Shown here: piece by piece, positions 1-5,487 of the stretch
How positions within the stretch are numbered: position 1 is the first letter of the stretch
How the letters are laid out: each line of letters starts with the position of its first letter
NCBI GenBank assembly: GCA_003647375.1
Contig: QMMS01000298.1
Coordinates: 1 to 5,728 of the forward strand
Length of the DNA: 5,728 nucleotides
Direction of reading: 5' to 3'
From: Deltaproteobacteria bacterium
GTDB lineage: Bacteria > Desulfobacterota > Desulfobacteria > Desulfobacterales > B30-G6
The notes under the pieces: model-generated
What the model saw: the letters and a program-made list of their open reading frames with translations, nothing else
Told to the model about the DNA's origin: nothing
Database searches by the model: none
Program-made: the position numbers and the translations under genes

Positions 1-1107
1 GACATGGGACACGGCATCGCGGAAGTGGCCCTGATTGCAGGTTACAAAGTCTTTTTACGGGACATCAACCAGGAATTCGTTGATCGGGGTGTGGGGCGGA
101 TCAATGCCAGCCTGGAAAAACTGGTATCTAAGGGAAAGGTGCCGGCCGATCATTTCGAGAAAATCAAATCCGAACGGATGGTTCCGTGCACGGACATGGT
201 AGAAGCGGTCAAAGAGGCCGACCTGGTAATCGAAGCCATTCCCGAGATCATGGATCTCAAAAAAGAAACCTTCAAGATCATGGATGCAGCAGCCCCGGCC
301 CACACTATATTCGCATCCAACACCTCCACCATGAAAATTACGGAGATTGCAGCGGCCACAAACAGACCTGAAAAGGTGTTGGGCCTGCACTATTTCAACC
401 CGGCCGTAATCATGAAGCTGGTGGAGGTCATCAAAGGCGACAAAACCACGGAAGAGACCATGCAGATCGGCTACGATTTTGTAATGAAAAACAACAAAGT
501 CCCGGTAAGAGTCCACAAGGATGTTCCGGGATTTATCGTGAACCGCTGCCAGGCCCCCAGCGGTGTGCTCCTGGGCTGTATCCTGGACAAAAAAATTGCC
601 GATCCCGAAGCGGTGGATGCTATTTTCAGAAATATGGGATCTCCCATGGGCCCGTATGAAACCATGGACTACACCGGACTCGACATCAACTATCACGGCA
701 GTGCTTATTTTGCAGAAGCCATCCACGAAGATTTCCGCGCAGGGGAAACCCTTACCGCAAAATTTGAAGCCAACGAACTGGGTAAAAAAACCGGCAAAGG
801 CCTGTTTGACTGGTCAGGGGGCCGGCCGGCAATCGATGTGTCCAGGGCCACCGACAAACTCGATCCCATGGATCTGGTTGCCGTCAATGCCAACGAAGCT
901 ACGAAAATCGTTGCCGAAGGTGCCTGTGCTCTCGAAGATGTGGACACGGCCATCATGAATGCCACCGGAAGCCCTTTCGGCCCCATGTCCCTGATCAAGG
1001 GAATTGAGCCCGAAGATCTGACCAAACGGCTCGAAGGCCTTGCAGAAAAATTCAACAAGGAAATATTCAAACCCACACAGATGATAAAAGACGGAGCTTA
1101 CAAATAA
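1..1107 (+). CDS. 3-hydroxyacyl-CoA dehydrogenase, N-terminus outside window
   Basis: NAD-dependent oxidation of 3-hydroxyacyl-CoA to 3-ketoacyl-CoA, the third step of beta-oxidation, in the cytoplasm. The frame is open at base 1. The first visible residues, DMGHGIAEVALIAGY, are the end of the Rossmann GxGxxG loop, so the ATG at 4 is an internal Met and probably 15-20 residues are missing. Counting that Met as 1, the visible catalytic set is Ser108 (in SNTS), His129 (in LHYFNP), Glu141 (in KLVEVI) and Asn180 (in PGFIVNR), matching the Ser/His/Glu/Asn set of the family. The NAD domain runs to about 170, a first C-terminal 3HCDH domain follows to about 270, and a second, shorter 3HCDH-like segment (GSPFGPM, about 322-328) to the end. 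It is therefore longer than the usual 280-residue single-domain enzyme. It ends at TAA 1105-1107. The chain-length preference cannot be read from the sequence. Confidence 0.93.
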   Translation, partial: DMGHGIAEVALIAGYKVFLRDINQEFVDRGVGRINASLEKLVSKGKVPADHFEKIKSERMVPCTDMVEAVKEADLVIEAIPEIMDLKKETFKIMDAAAPAHTIFASNTSTMKITEIAAATNRPEKVLGLHYFNPAVIMKLVEVIKGDKTTEETMQIGYDFVMKNNKVPVRVHKDVPGFIVNRCQAPSGVLLGCILDKKIADPEAVDAIFRNMGSPMGPYETMDYTGLDINYHGSAYFAEAIHEDFRAGETLTAKFEANELGKKTGKGLFDWSGGRPAIDVSRATDKLDPMDLVAVNANEATKIVAEGACALEDVDTAIMNATGSPFGPMSLIKGIEPEDLTKRLEGLAEKFNKEIFKPTQMIKDGAYK

Positions 1108-1157
1108 TCAAATCACGAAAACACGAAATATTATTGCAGTTTTTCTTGATATTTTTT
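1108..1157. other. AT-rich spacer after the dehydrogenase gene
   Basis: An AT-rich stretch between the dehydrogenase stop and the inverted-repeat element. It holds two copies of CACGAAA (1114-1120 and 1122-1128) and two T-runs. No convincing stem precedes the T-runs, so I do not call an intrinsic terminator here. Confidence 0.4.
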
Positions 1158-1422
1158 CAGGATTATAACCAATAAAAAGGCAACCCCGAAAGCGGATGGG
1201 TGATCCCTGTACGAAAGTGAAACTGTCTGAGGTCCCTAGAGCCCGTTATGCCGAACAGGTGTAAATATAACCAGATAAACGCAGCCGGTATTCAAAAAAC
1301 AAAATTCATCTTAAAGATGCGGCCCTGTTCGGCATTACGGTCTCTTGGGAGCGAGTTTTTCACGTTCGTACAGGGATTATCCATCCGCGATACCACCAAC
1401 CTTCTTTTGGGTTATAATCCCG
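1158..1422. mobile_element. MITE-like element with ~100-nt inverted arms
   Basis: The left arm (1158-1259) and right arm (1324-1422) are imperfect reverse complements. The ends pair as GGATTATAACC (1160-1170) with GGTTATAATCC (1410-1420). A middle block, 1192-1222 against 1358-1388, matches at 28 of 31 positions. The inner end, 1237-1259 against 1324-1346, matches at about 20 of 23, including GCCGAACAGG. The 64-nt centre (1260-1323) has no ORF, only a small hairpin CATCT-TAA-AGATG (1307-1319). The element is flanked by TATTTTTT at 1150-1157 and 1423-1430, which would be an 8-bp target duplication. No transposase is present, so a non-autonomous element is inferred. The alternative is a large transcribed RNA hairpin ending in the right-hand T-run. 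The inverted repeat is certain; the mobile nature is inference. Confidence 0.6.
1413..1418 (+). promoter_or_regulatory. possible -10 box at right end of the inverted-repeat element
   Basis: TATAAT matches the sigma-70 -10 consensus exactly and lies 45 nt before the crotonase start at 1464. No good -35 hexamer sits 16-18 nt upstream, so promoter activity is uncertain. The same hexamer occurs in the left arm facing the opposite way (complement of 1162-1167), because it is part of the inverted repeat. Confidence 0.25.
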
Positions 1423-1463
1423 TATTTTTTTCTTTACCGGTTTATCCGGGTTAGGAGTTTACC

Positions 1464-2234
1464 ATGGAACTTGAAAATATCGTGCTCGAAAAAAGGGGTC
1501 ACATCGCCGTCATTACCATTAACCACCCACCGGCAAACGCTTGGAACCTGGCGACAATGCTCGATTTTGAAAAGGCCGTGGATGATGTTGAAGCCGACAA
1601 GGAAGTGCGTGTCGTCATCCTCACCGGCGCCGGAGAGAAATGCTTTTCTGCCGGATTCGATGTGAGCGATGCAGCAAACAGCCACGAGACTAGCCCCAAA
1701 GGTCGGGACTTGTGGCGACAGATCGACCGGTTTCCCAAACCGGTTATCGCCGCAATCAATGGCTTCGCTTTAGGCGGCGGCCTTGAGTTGGCCATGTGTT
1801 GTCAGTTTCGAATCATGGCAGATGGCCCCAAAGTCCTGCTGGGTCTGACCGAATTAAATCTCGGGATCATACCCGGGTGGGGCGGAACACAGCGCCTGCC
1901 CCTGATCGTCGGCAAGGCCAAAGCGCTTGACATGATACTCTTCAGCAAAAAAATCGATGCCAAAGAGGCCCTCGAAATCGGCCTGGTTAATCAAATCTCC
2001 CCACCGGAAAAACTGATGGAAGACGTGTTTGCCTTTGCCGAAAGACTTGCCCAACGGCCACCCATCGCCGTCAGTTGTGTTCTTAAAGCGATTTCAGCCG
2101 GCTCGTACCAGAGTCTGGATAAAGGACTCGCGGTTGAAACGGAGGGATCGAAAATCGTCGGCCAATCAAACGACTGTATCGAAGGTTTTACCGCATTTCT
2201 GGAAAAAAGAGATCCTGTATTCACAGGCAAATAA
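1464..2234 (+). CDS. enoyl-CoA hydratase (crotonase family)
   Basis: Predicted to hydrate trans-2-enoyl-CoA to 3-hydroxyacyl-CoA, the substrate of the upstream dehydrogenase, in the cytoplasm. Its 256 residues are the normal length of a single-domain crotonase. The ATG is supported by AGGAG at 1453-1457 with a 6-nt spacer. Oxyanion-hole segments are FSAGFD (61-66; the family more often has AGAD) and NGFALGGG (99-106). Both catalytic glutamates are present: Glu108 in GGGLELA and Glu130 in LTELNLGIIPGWGG. Between them lie two more residues than in common hydratases such as rat mitochondrial ECH (22 versus 20). The C-terminus TAFLEKRDPVFTGK is typical. It follows the dehydrogenase on the same strand, but 356 nt and the inverted-repeat element separate them, so co-transcription is doubtful. 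The physiological substrate is unknown. Confidence 0.92.
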   Translation: MELENIVLEKRGHIAVITINHPPANAWNLATMLDFEKAVDDVEADKEVRVVILTGAGEKCFSAGFDVSDAANSHETSPKGRDLWRQIDRFPKPVIAAINGFALGGGLELAMCCQFRIMADGPKVLLGLTELNLGIIPGWGGTQRLPLIVGKAKALDMILFSKKIDAKEALEIGLVNQISPPEKLMEDVFAFAERLAQRPPIAVSCVLKAISAGSYQSLDKGLAVETEGSKIVGQSNDCIEGFTAFLEKRDPVFTGK

Positions 2235-2255
2235 GTGAAACCCGTAACAGTTTTG

Positions 2256-2301
2256 TGGGTCGTAACCAGGTTTCTGCCGATGGGGAACCGGTTACGACCC
2301 A
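2256..2301. repeat. perfect 12-bp inverted repeat between convergent genes
   Basis: TGGGTCGTAACC (2256-2267) pairs perfectly with GGTTACGACCCA (2290-2301). After a bulged A the stem continues with GGTT/AACC (2269-2272 and 2286-2289). It starts 21 nt after the stop of the plus-strand crotonase and lies 35 nt past the stop of the minus-strand ligase remnant, where a shared terminator would be expected. There is no T-run on either side, so it is not a classic intrinsic terminator. A protein-binding palindrome or an RNA 3'-end stabiliser is equally possible. Confidence 0.6.
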
Positions 2302-2336
2302 TGTACATCTGCATCAATATATTTTGAACTTGAACA

Positions 2337-2519
2337 TCATCGTATTTTTTTTGCAGCCTCTTCGTCCCGTAAAATCTTTCTCAGGATCTTTCCCACCGCC
2401 GATTTGGGCAATTCATCACGAAACTCGACAATTTTCGGCACTTTGTATATTGCCAGCTTCTCTTTGCAAAAGTCGATAATGTTTTCGGCCGAGGCGGTTT
2501 CTCCCGGCTTTCGGGTGGC
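2337..2519 (-). pseudogene. C-terminal remnant of an AMP-forming acyl-CoA ligase
   Basis: Reading the minus strand from 2519 to the TGA at 2339-2337 gives 60 codons with an unmistakable acyl-CoA synthetase C-terminus: [20 protein letters not shown], then [20 protein letters not shown], then [17 protein letters not shown]. The A10-type motif PKSAVGKI, with the lysine that contacts the adenylate in this superfamily, is intact. Everything before KPGET is missing, roughly nine tenths of a normal 500-560-residue ligase, and the frame has no start of its own. The homology begins at, or within a few codons of, the TAG of the neighbouring crotonase, which lies in a different frame. The frame within the fragment is undamaged, suggesting a recent deletion. 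It cannot make a functional ligase by itself. Confidence 0.85.
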
Positions 2520-3289
2520 TATTTGCCGGTAAAATGGGGCTTTCGTTTTTCGAGAAATGCGGTAATCCCTTCCTTGGCATCGTCAGTGGACACAACTGCT
2601 TTCAACTGACCGGAAAGATAATCGACGGCCTCCTCAAACGGCATATCCGCCATTTTATAAAACGCTTCCTTACCGATCTTTATCCCGATGGGGCTCTTTT
2701 CGGACAGTATTTGAAGAACGTTGTCGACTTCCACATCCAGCTTGTCTGCCGGAACAACCCGGGTAATCATTCCCATTTCCAGGGCTTGTTCAGCCGTCAG
2801 TTTTTCTCCAAGGAGTACCATTTCCATGGCCTTCTTTCTGAGGACATTTCTGAAAATCAATGCGCCGATCATCATGGGAAACAGACCGACATTGACCTCC
2901 GGTGTCCCGAAACGGGCGTTGTGGGCAGCGATAACGATATCACAGGCCAGCATGAACCCGGTTCCACCTGCCAGACAATAGCCGTTGACCCGTGCCACGG
3001 TAGGCTTCGGGAACGTGGCGATACGTTTTAACAGGTCGGCATAATTTTGAAAACCATCCAGGCCGTCGCTGCTCATACTCCCACCCAGGTCGGCCCCTGC
3101 ACAGAATGCTTTTTGACCGGCACCCGTGATGCAAACGGCCCTGACCGCCTGATCATTTTCGGCCTGGTCCAGATATTTAAAAAAGAGAGCCACGACATCG
3201 GCGCTGATGGTGTTTCGTTGGGCTTCTCGATTGATGGTGAAATAGGCGATCCGGCTCTTGATCCTGTACAATAAATCCTGTTCAGCCAT
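2519..3289 (-). CDS. enoyl-CoA hydratase/isomerase family protein lacking the first catalytic Glu
   Basis: A 256-residue crotonase-fold protein, full length for the family. The ATG (3289-3287) is preceded by AGGAG at 3299-3295 with a 5-nt spacer. Oxyanion-hole segments are FCAGADL (62-68) and NGYCLAGG (102-109). The second acid is conserved as Glu131 in FGTPEVNVG, but the position of the first (the E in GGGxELA) is Gly111 in [11 protein letters not shown]. Hydratases normally need both acids, whereas delta3,delta2-enoyl-CoA isomerases keep only the second, so isomerase or another crotonase chemistry is more likely than plain hydration. The C-terminus [14 protein letters not shown] is close to that of the other crotonase here (TAFLEKRDPVFTGK). 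Its TAG abuts the acyl-CoA ligase remnant, suggesting that a fatty-acid or organic-acid degradation operon once continued downstream. Family is certain; reaction is not. Confidence 0.9.
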   Translation of the reverse strand: MAEQDLLYRIKSRIAYFTINREAQRNTISADVVALFFKYLDQAENDQAVRAVCITGAGQKAFCAGADLGGSMSSDGLDGFQNYADLLKRIATFPKPTVARVNGYCLAGGTGFMLACDIVIAAHNARFGTPEVNVGLFPMMIGALIFRNVLRKKAMEMVLLGEKLTAEQALEMGMITRVVPADKLDVEVDNVLQILSEKSPIGIKIGKEAFYKMADMPFEEAVDYLSGQLKAVVSTDDAKEGITAFLEKRKPHFTGK

Positions 3290-3336
3290 TTTCTCTCCTC
3301 ATTTTATCCATGGCAAATTTTTTTGGCCGTCTGTCT

Positions 3337-3382
3337 GAACCGCAACAGCGAGTGCATTCCCCGCGGCTTGTCACAGGGTTAG
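3337..3382. repeat. diverged direct repeat, copy 1
   Basis: The copy starts GAACCGCAACA, contains CATTCCCCG and ends GGGTTAG, as does copy 2, whose start lies 246 nt further right. Of the first 31 positions 25 match, and all six differences are transitions (G/A or C/T), as expected of an old duplicate decaying by point mutation. The segment between CCCCG and GGGTTAG is much less conserved. Confidence 0.6.
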
Positions 3383-3384
3383 CA

Positions 3385-3415
3385 AGCAAATCTGTTATAG
3401 ACAGAATCATTTGCT
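3385..3415. other. hairpin beside repeat copy 1
   Basis: AGCAAA (3385-3390) and TCTGT (3391-3395) pair with ACAGA (3401-3405) and TTTGCT (3410-3415). The loop is TATAG, with ATCA bulged on the right side: 11 base pairs in all. No T-run follows on either strand. Function unknown. Confidence 0.45.
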
Positions 3416-3582
3416 GCGAAGCACTGGCGCACGGCAGAACACGTCTACCAGGAATATACTTATCGCGTCATCCGTTGACCAGACCGATACATCGTTGGCC
3501 ACGCACAGGATATAACCGAATATGAGAGGGTTTTCAACAAAGAGCTTTGTGCCATTGAGGATATAATGATCACCCCGTCATT

Positions 3583-3627
3583 GAACCGCAACAACAAGCA
3601 CATTCCCCGTAGCACTATACGGGTTAG
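3583..3627. repeat. diverged direct repeat, copy 2, overlapping the helicase stop
   Basis: Partner of the repeat at 3337-3382. Its right end (GGGTTAG) includes the helicase stop codon (3624-3626). Immediately after the stop on the minus strand, CCCGTA and TACGGG (complement of 3623-3606) form a 6-bp stem with a 6-nt loop. That could protect or end the helicase mRNA, but no T-run follows. Copy 1 has lost the matching stem. Confidence 0.6.
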
Positions 3628-4928
3628 ACGGACGATCCGACGCGTCCACCGCTTCTCCTTGCTTTTTGAGGCGAAAGCCAGGCAAAGGCCCCTTTAGCGG
3701 GCCGGCTATTTTGTTTGCGGCCATTCCCGCCCCGAGGTCTGCGCCGGCTGCCTGGCAGAGGCTTTGCTCCGCGAGGTCTAGGTTGACCGCTGGGGTTTGC
3801 CATGGGGGCATGATAATTGAAATCCGTCAAAGTGCGGTGTTCCACCGGCATCCCCATAACCCCATGGATGGCTCTTACCATCTGCCTGTCTTCATCGGTT
3901 ATCAGGGTATATGCCTGGCCGCTGTTTTCGGCCCGGCCGGTTCTCCCGATACGGTGGATGTAGGTATCAGGGGTGGAAGGCATATCATAATTGATGACAT
4001 GGGAAATATTGGATACGTCGATGCCGCGGGCTGCAATGTCGGTGGCCACCAGCACCTGATATTTACCCGATTTGAAACCGCCCATGGCATCCTGACGCCG
4101 CGACTGGGACAAGTTCCCCTGCAAAGAGGTTGAACGATAACCGGCCTTGGCCAGTTTTCCTCCCAATTGCTTGGCGCGATGTTTGGTACGCGTGAAAACC
4201 AGGACAGCATCGGTGCTCGTATTGCCAAGCAACTTGAGCAGAAGCGCTGTCTTCAAATGCCGGGCCACAGGATAAAAGGCATGGCTGACCGTTTCTGCAG
4301 GCGCATCGTGCCCAACCTGAACCCTGACCTGGTTCTTTAAGACGTCATCAGCCAGACGACGTATTTGACTGGGCATGGTAGCCGAAAACAATAAGGTCTG
4401 GCGATCCGGTTTTGGCAGATGACCCAAAATCCGGCGAATATCCGGCAAAAAACCCATGTCGAACATCTGGTCGGCTTCGTCGAGCACCAGCACTTCCACG
4501 TGTGAAAGATCGACGGTTTTCCGTCCAATATGGTCGAGAAGCCGCCCGGGGCAGGCAACAACAATATCAGCACGTTTCAACAACTGAATCTGTCGTTGAA
4601 TACCAACGCCGCCATAAACCGTAATGCTTCGCAAGCCGGTTTTAACTCCCAGAACTTCAATGGCCTCATGAATTTGTTCGGCCAGTTCACGGGTAGGAGC
4701 AACGATAAGGGCACGAACACGTCCGCGCTTTCCATGCAGCAATCGATGTAAAATCGGTAACACAAAGACAGCTGTTTTTCCGGTGCCGGTCTGGGCCAGT
4801 CCCATTAAATCACGACCTTGCATAACCTTGGGAATGGCTTGGGTTTGAATAGGGGTTGGTGTGGAATAGCCTGCGGCTTCAATACCCGCCGCAACCGGGG
4901 GGTGAAATAAAAAATTTTTAAAATTCAA
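3624..4928 (-). CDS. DEAD-box ATP-dependent RNA helicase, RhlE-like
   Basis: Unwinds RNA duplexes and remodels RNA-protein complexes using ATP; cytoplasmic. Counting the TTG at 4928 as residue 1 (434 residues), the motifs appear in order: Q motif GYSTPTPIQ (20-28), Walker A AQTGTGKT (45-52), PTRELA (78-83), CPGR (126-129; usually TPGR), DEAD (150-153), SAT (182-184), ARGID (300-304) and HRIGRTGR (325-332). A basic, Gly/Pro/Arg-rich tail follows from about 380 and probably helps bind RNA. Both RecA-like domains are complete. The frame stays open to another TTG at 4949, but only the TTG at 4928 has a good Shine-Dalgarno (AAGGAA, 9 nt upstream), and MNFKNFLFHPPVAAGI looks like a normal family start. 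It lies 38 nt behind the RRM gene on the same strand, probably in one operon. The RhlE subfamily is inferred from overall resemblance and tail type; RhlB or CsdA-like are less likely. Confidence 0.93.
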   Translation of the reverse strand: MNFKNFLFHPPVAAGIEAAGYSTPTPIQTQAIPKVMQGRDLMGLAQTGTGKTAVFVLPILHRLLHGKRGRVRALIVAPTRELAEQIHEAIEVLGVKTGLRSITVYGGVGIQRQIQLLKRADIVVACPGRLLDHIGRKTVDLSHVEVLVLDEADQMFDMGFLPDIRRILGHLPKPDRQTLLFSATMPSQIRRLADDVLKNQVRVQVGHDAPAETVSHAFYPVARHLKTALLLKLLGNTSTDAVLVFTRTKHRAKQLGGKLAKAGYRSTSLQGNLSQSRRQDAMGGFKSGKYQVLVATDIAARGIDVSNISHVINYDMPSTPDTYIHRIGRTGRAENSGQAYTLITDEDRQMVRAIHGVMGMPVEHRTLTDFNYHAPMANPSGQPRPRGAKPLPGSRRRPRGGNGRKQNSRPAKGAFAWLSPQKARRSGGRVGSSV

Positions 4929-4937
4929 ATGATTAAG

Positions 4938-4943
4938 TTCCTT
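4938..4943 (-). promoter_or_regulatory. Shine-Dalgarno that decides the helicase start
   Basis: AAGGAA on the minus strand, 9 nt before the TTG at 4928-4926. The other in-frame TTG (4949) lies upstream of this site and has no purine-rich site of its own, which favours the shorter protein. Confidence 0.6.
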
Positions 4944-4966
4944 ATACAAATAGAATTGTTTCTGTT

Positions 4967-5251
4967 TTAATAATCCCTTCTTCGAAAAGGGCGTTTGGTC
5001 TTTTTTTTCCCGCCTGAATCTGCGGGCTTTACTTTAATATTGTTGCCGTCAATGCGATTTCCGTTCAATGCCTTGATTGCCTGATCCGCTTCTGAGTTGC
5101 TGGGCATTTCAAGGAATCCGAATCCTTTTGATCTGCCGGAAAACCTGTCCTTGATCACTTTGACATTTTCGACATCGCCAAACTCTGCGAACAAGGATTT
5201 CAACGTCTCTTCCGTGGTGTTAAATGATAAATTTCCGATGTAGATATTCAT
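4967..5251 (-). CDS. RRM-type RNA-binding protein
   Basis: A small single-stranded-RNA-binding protein of 94 residues: one RNA recognition motif plus a short basic tail, the usual size of bacterial and cyanobacterial RRM proteins. RNP2 is IYIGNL (3-8) and RNP1 is KGFGFLEM (42-49), with the aromatic residues that stack on RNA bases (Tyr4, Phe44, Phe46). GDVENVKVIKD and IKALNGNRIDG are typical connecting segments. The tail KKKTKRPFRRRDY (82-94) is strongly basic. The ATG has AAAGG at 5264-5260, 8 nt upstream. It is the first gene of a probable operon with the helicase 38 nt downstream, consistent with an RNA-chaperone and helicase pair. Cold or stress induction is known for such proteins in other bacteria, but here it is inference. 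Confidence 0.93.
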   Translation of the reverse strand: MNIYIGNLSFNTTEETLKSLFAEFGDVENVKVIKDRFSGRSKGFGFLEMPSNSEADQAIKALNGNRIDGNNIKVKPADSGGKKKTKRPFRRRDY

Positions 5252-5358
5252 GCAAAATACCTTTCGCCTTTCATTGTTTTGCTTATTTTTCTCCGGAAAA
5301 GCAAGCAGTACCCATCATCAAAGGGTAAGTTGTGATTCACGCGCAGGATAGGCATCAT
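5248..5358 (-). CDS. possible short upstream ORF overlapping the RRM start
   Basis: A 36-codon frame begins with tandem ATGs (5358-5356 and 5355-5353). It reads MMPILRVNHNLPFDDG, continues to KGERYFA, and its TGA (5250-5248) overlaps the RRM ATG (5251-5249) as ATGA. An internal ATG would give an eight-residue ORF, MKGERYFA, covering the RRM ribosome binding site. Such overlaps can couple translation or form leader peptides. There is no good ribosome binding site for the long form and no known homologue, so it may be chance. Confidence 0.15.
   Translation of the reverse strand: MMPILRVNHNLPFDDGYCLLFRRKISKTMKGERYFA
5281..5306. other. small near-palindrome upstream of the RRM gene
   Basis: GCTT (5281-5284) pairs with AAGC (5303-5306), and TTTTC (5287-5291) pairs with GAAAA (5296-5300) around TCCG. 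In plus-strand RNA this would be a C(UCCG)G loop, a member of the stable UNCG tetraloop class. It lies 30-55 nt before the RRM ATG, in the likely leader or promoter region. It could be an operator or a leader structure. Confidence 0.35.
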
Positions 5359-5487
5359 GTAAACCCCAACGTTGCAAAAACCGGAGGACTTCAGAGTCAA
5401 GGCGTCTAAGGGTGAAGTCGTAGTTTTTTACTTCGAACCCTAAGCAACGCAGGATCTGAAGTTCTCCGGTTTTCCCGAAGGGTAAAC
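5359..5487. repeat. long imperfect inverted repeat / hairpin element
   Basis: The core arms, 5377-5395 (AAAACCGGAGGACTTCAGA) and 5455-5473 (TCTGAAGTTCTCCGGTTTT), pair at 18 of 19 positions, and the other is a G-T wobble. Further in, CTAAGGGT (5406-5413) faces ACCCTAAG (5437-5444) with one mismatch, and GAAGT (5414-5418) faces ACTTC (5430-5434). Weak outer pairing reaches GTAAACC at 5359 and GGTAAAC at 5481-5487. The CCGG stems are bordered by A5 on the left and T4 on the right, so it could terminate transcription in both directions. A MITE or REP-type element is the alternative. A 63-codon minus-strand frame across it looks like a by-product. Confidence 0.65.

Larger units (their letters stand above)
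3301..3623. other. gene-free region with repeats and hairpins
   Basis: About 320 nt between the start of the minus-strand crotonase and the stop of the helicase. I see no convincing gene: a 71-codon frame from 3310 on the plus strand has no recognisable family or ribosome binding site. The stretch holds two diverged direct-repeat copies (3337-3382 and 3583-3627), a hairpin at 3385-3415 and a small stem ACAAA/TTTGT around 3538-3550. It must also carry the promoter of the minus-strand crotonase; no strong sigma-70 pair stands out. Confidence 0.5.

Noticed and set aside
55..726. Long antisense open frame opposite the dehydrogenase gene
   Set aside because: It lies fully inside a gene with intact catalytic motifs, shows no recognisable family, and such shadows are common at this GC content.
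1248..1454. Plus-strand frame of 68 codons in the gap before the first crotonase
   Set aside because: It runs through the inverted-repeat element and has no ribosome binding site or recognisable motif.
3310..3525. Plus-strand frame of 71 codons starting MANFFGRL
   Set aside because: It crosses repeat copy 1 and the hairpin, has no family resemblance and no Shine-Dalgarno site.
4929..4949. Helicase start at the upstream TTG (4949)
   Set aside because: It has no Shine-Dalgarno and would place the good AAGGAA site inside the coding region; the TTG at 4928 fits better, though the longer form cannot be excluded.
5359..5487. Integron attC site
   Set aside because: The element is palindromic and has CCCCAACG near its left side, but a matching pair of GTTRRRY and RYYYAAC core sites is not present and no integrase or cassette is visible.
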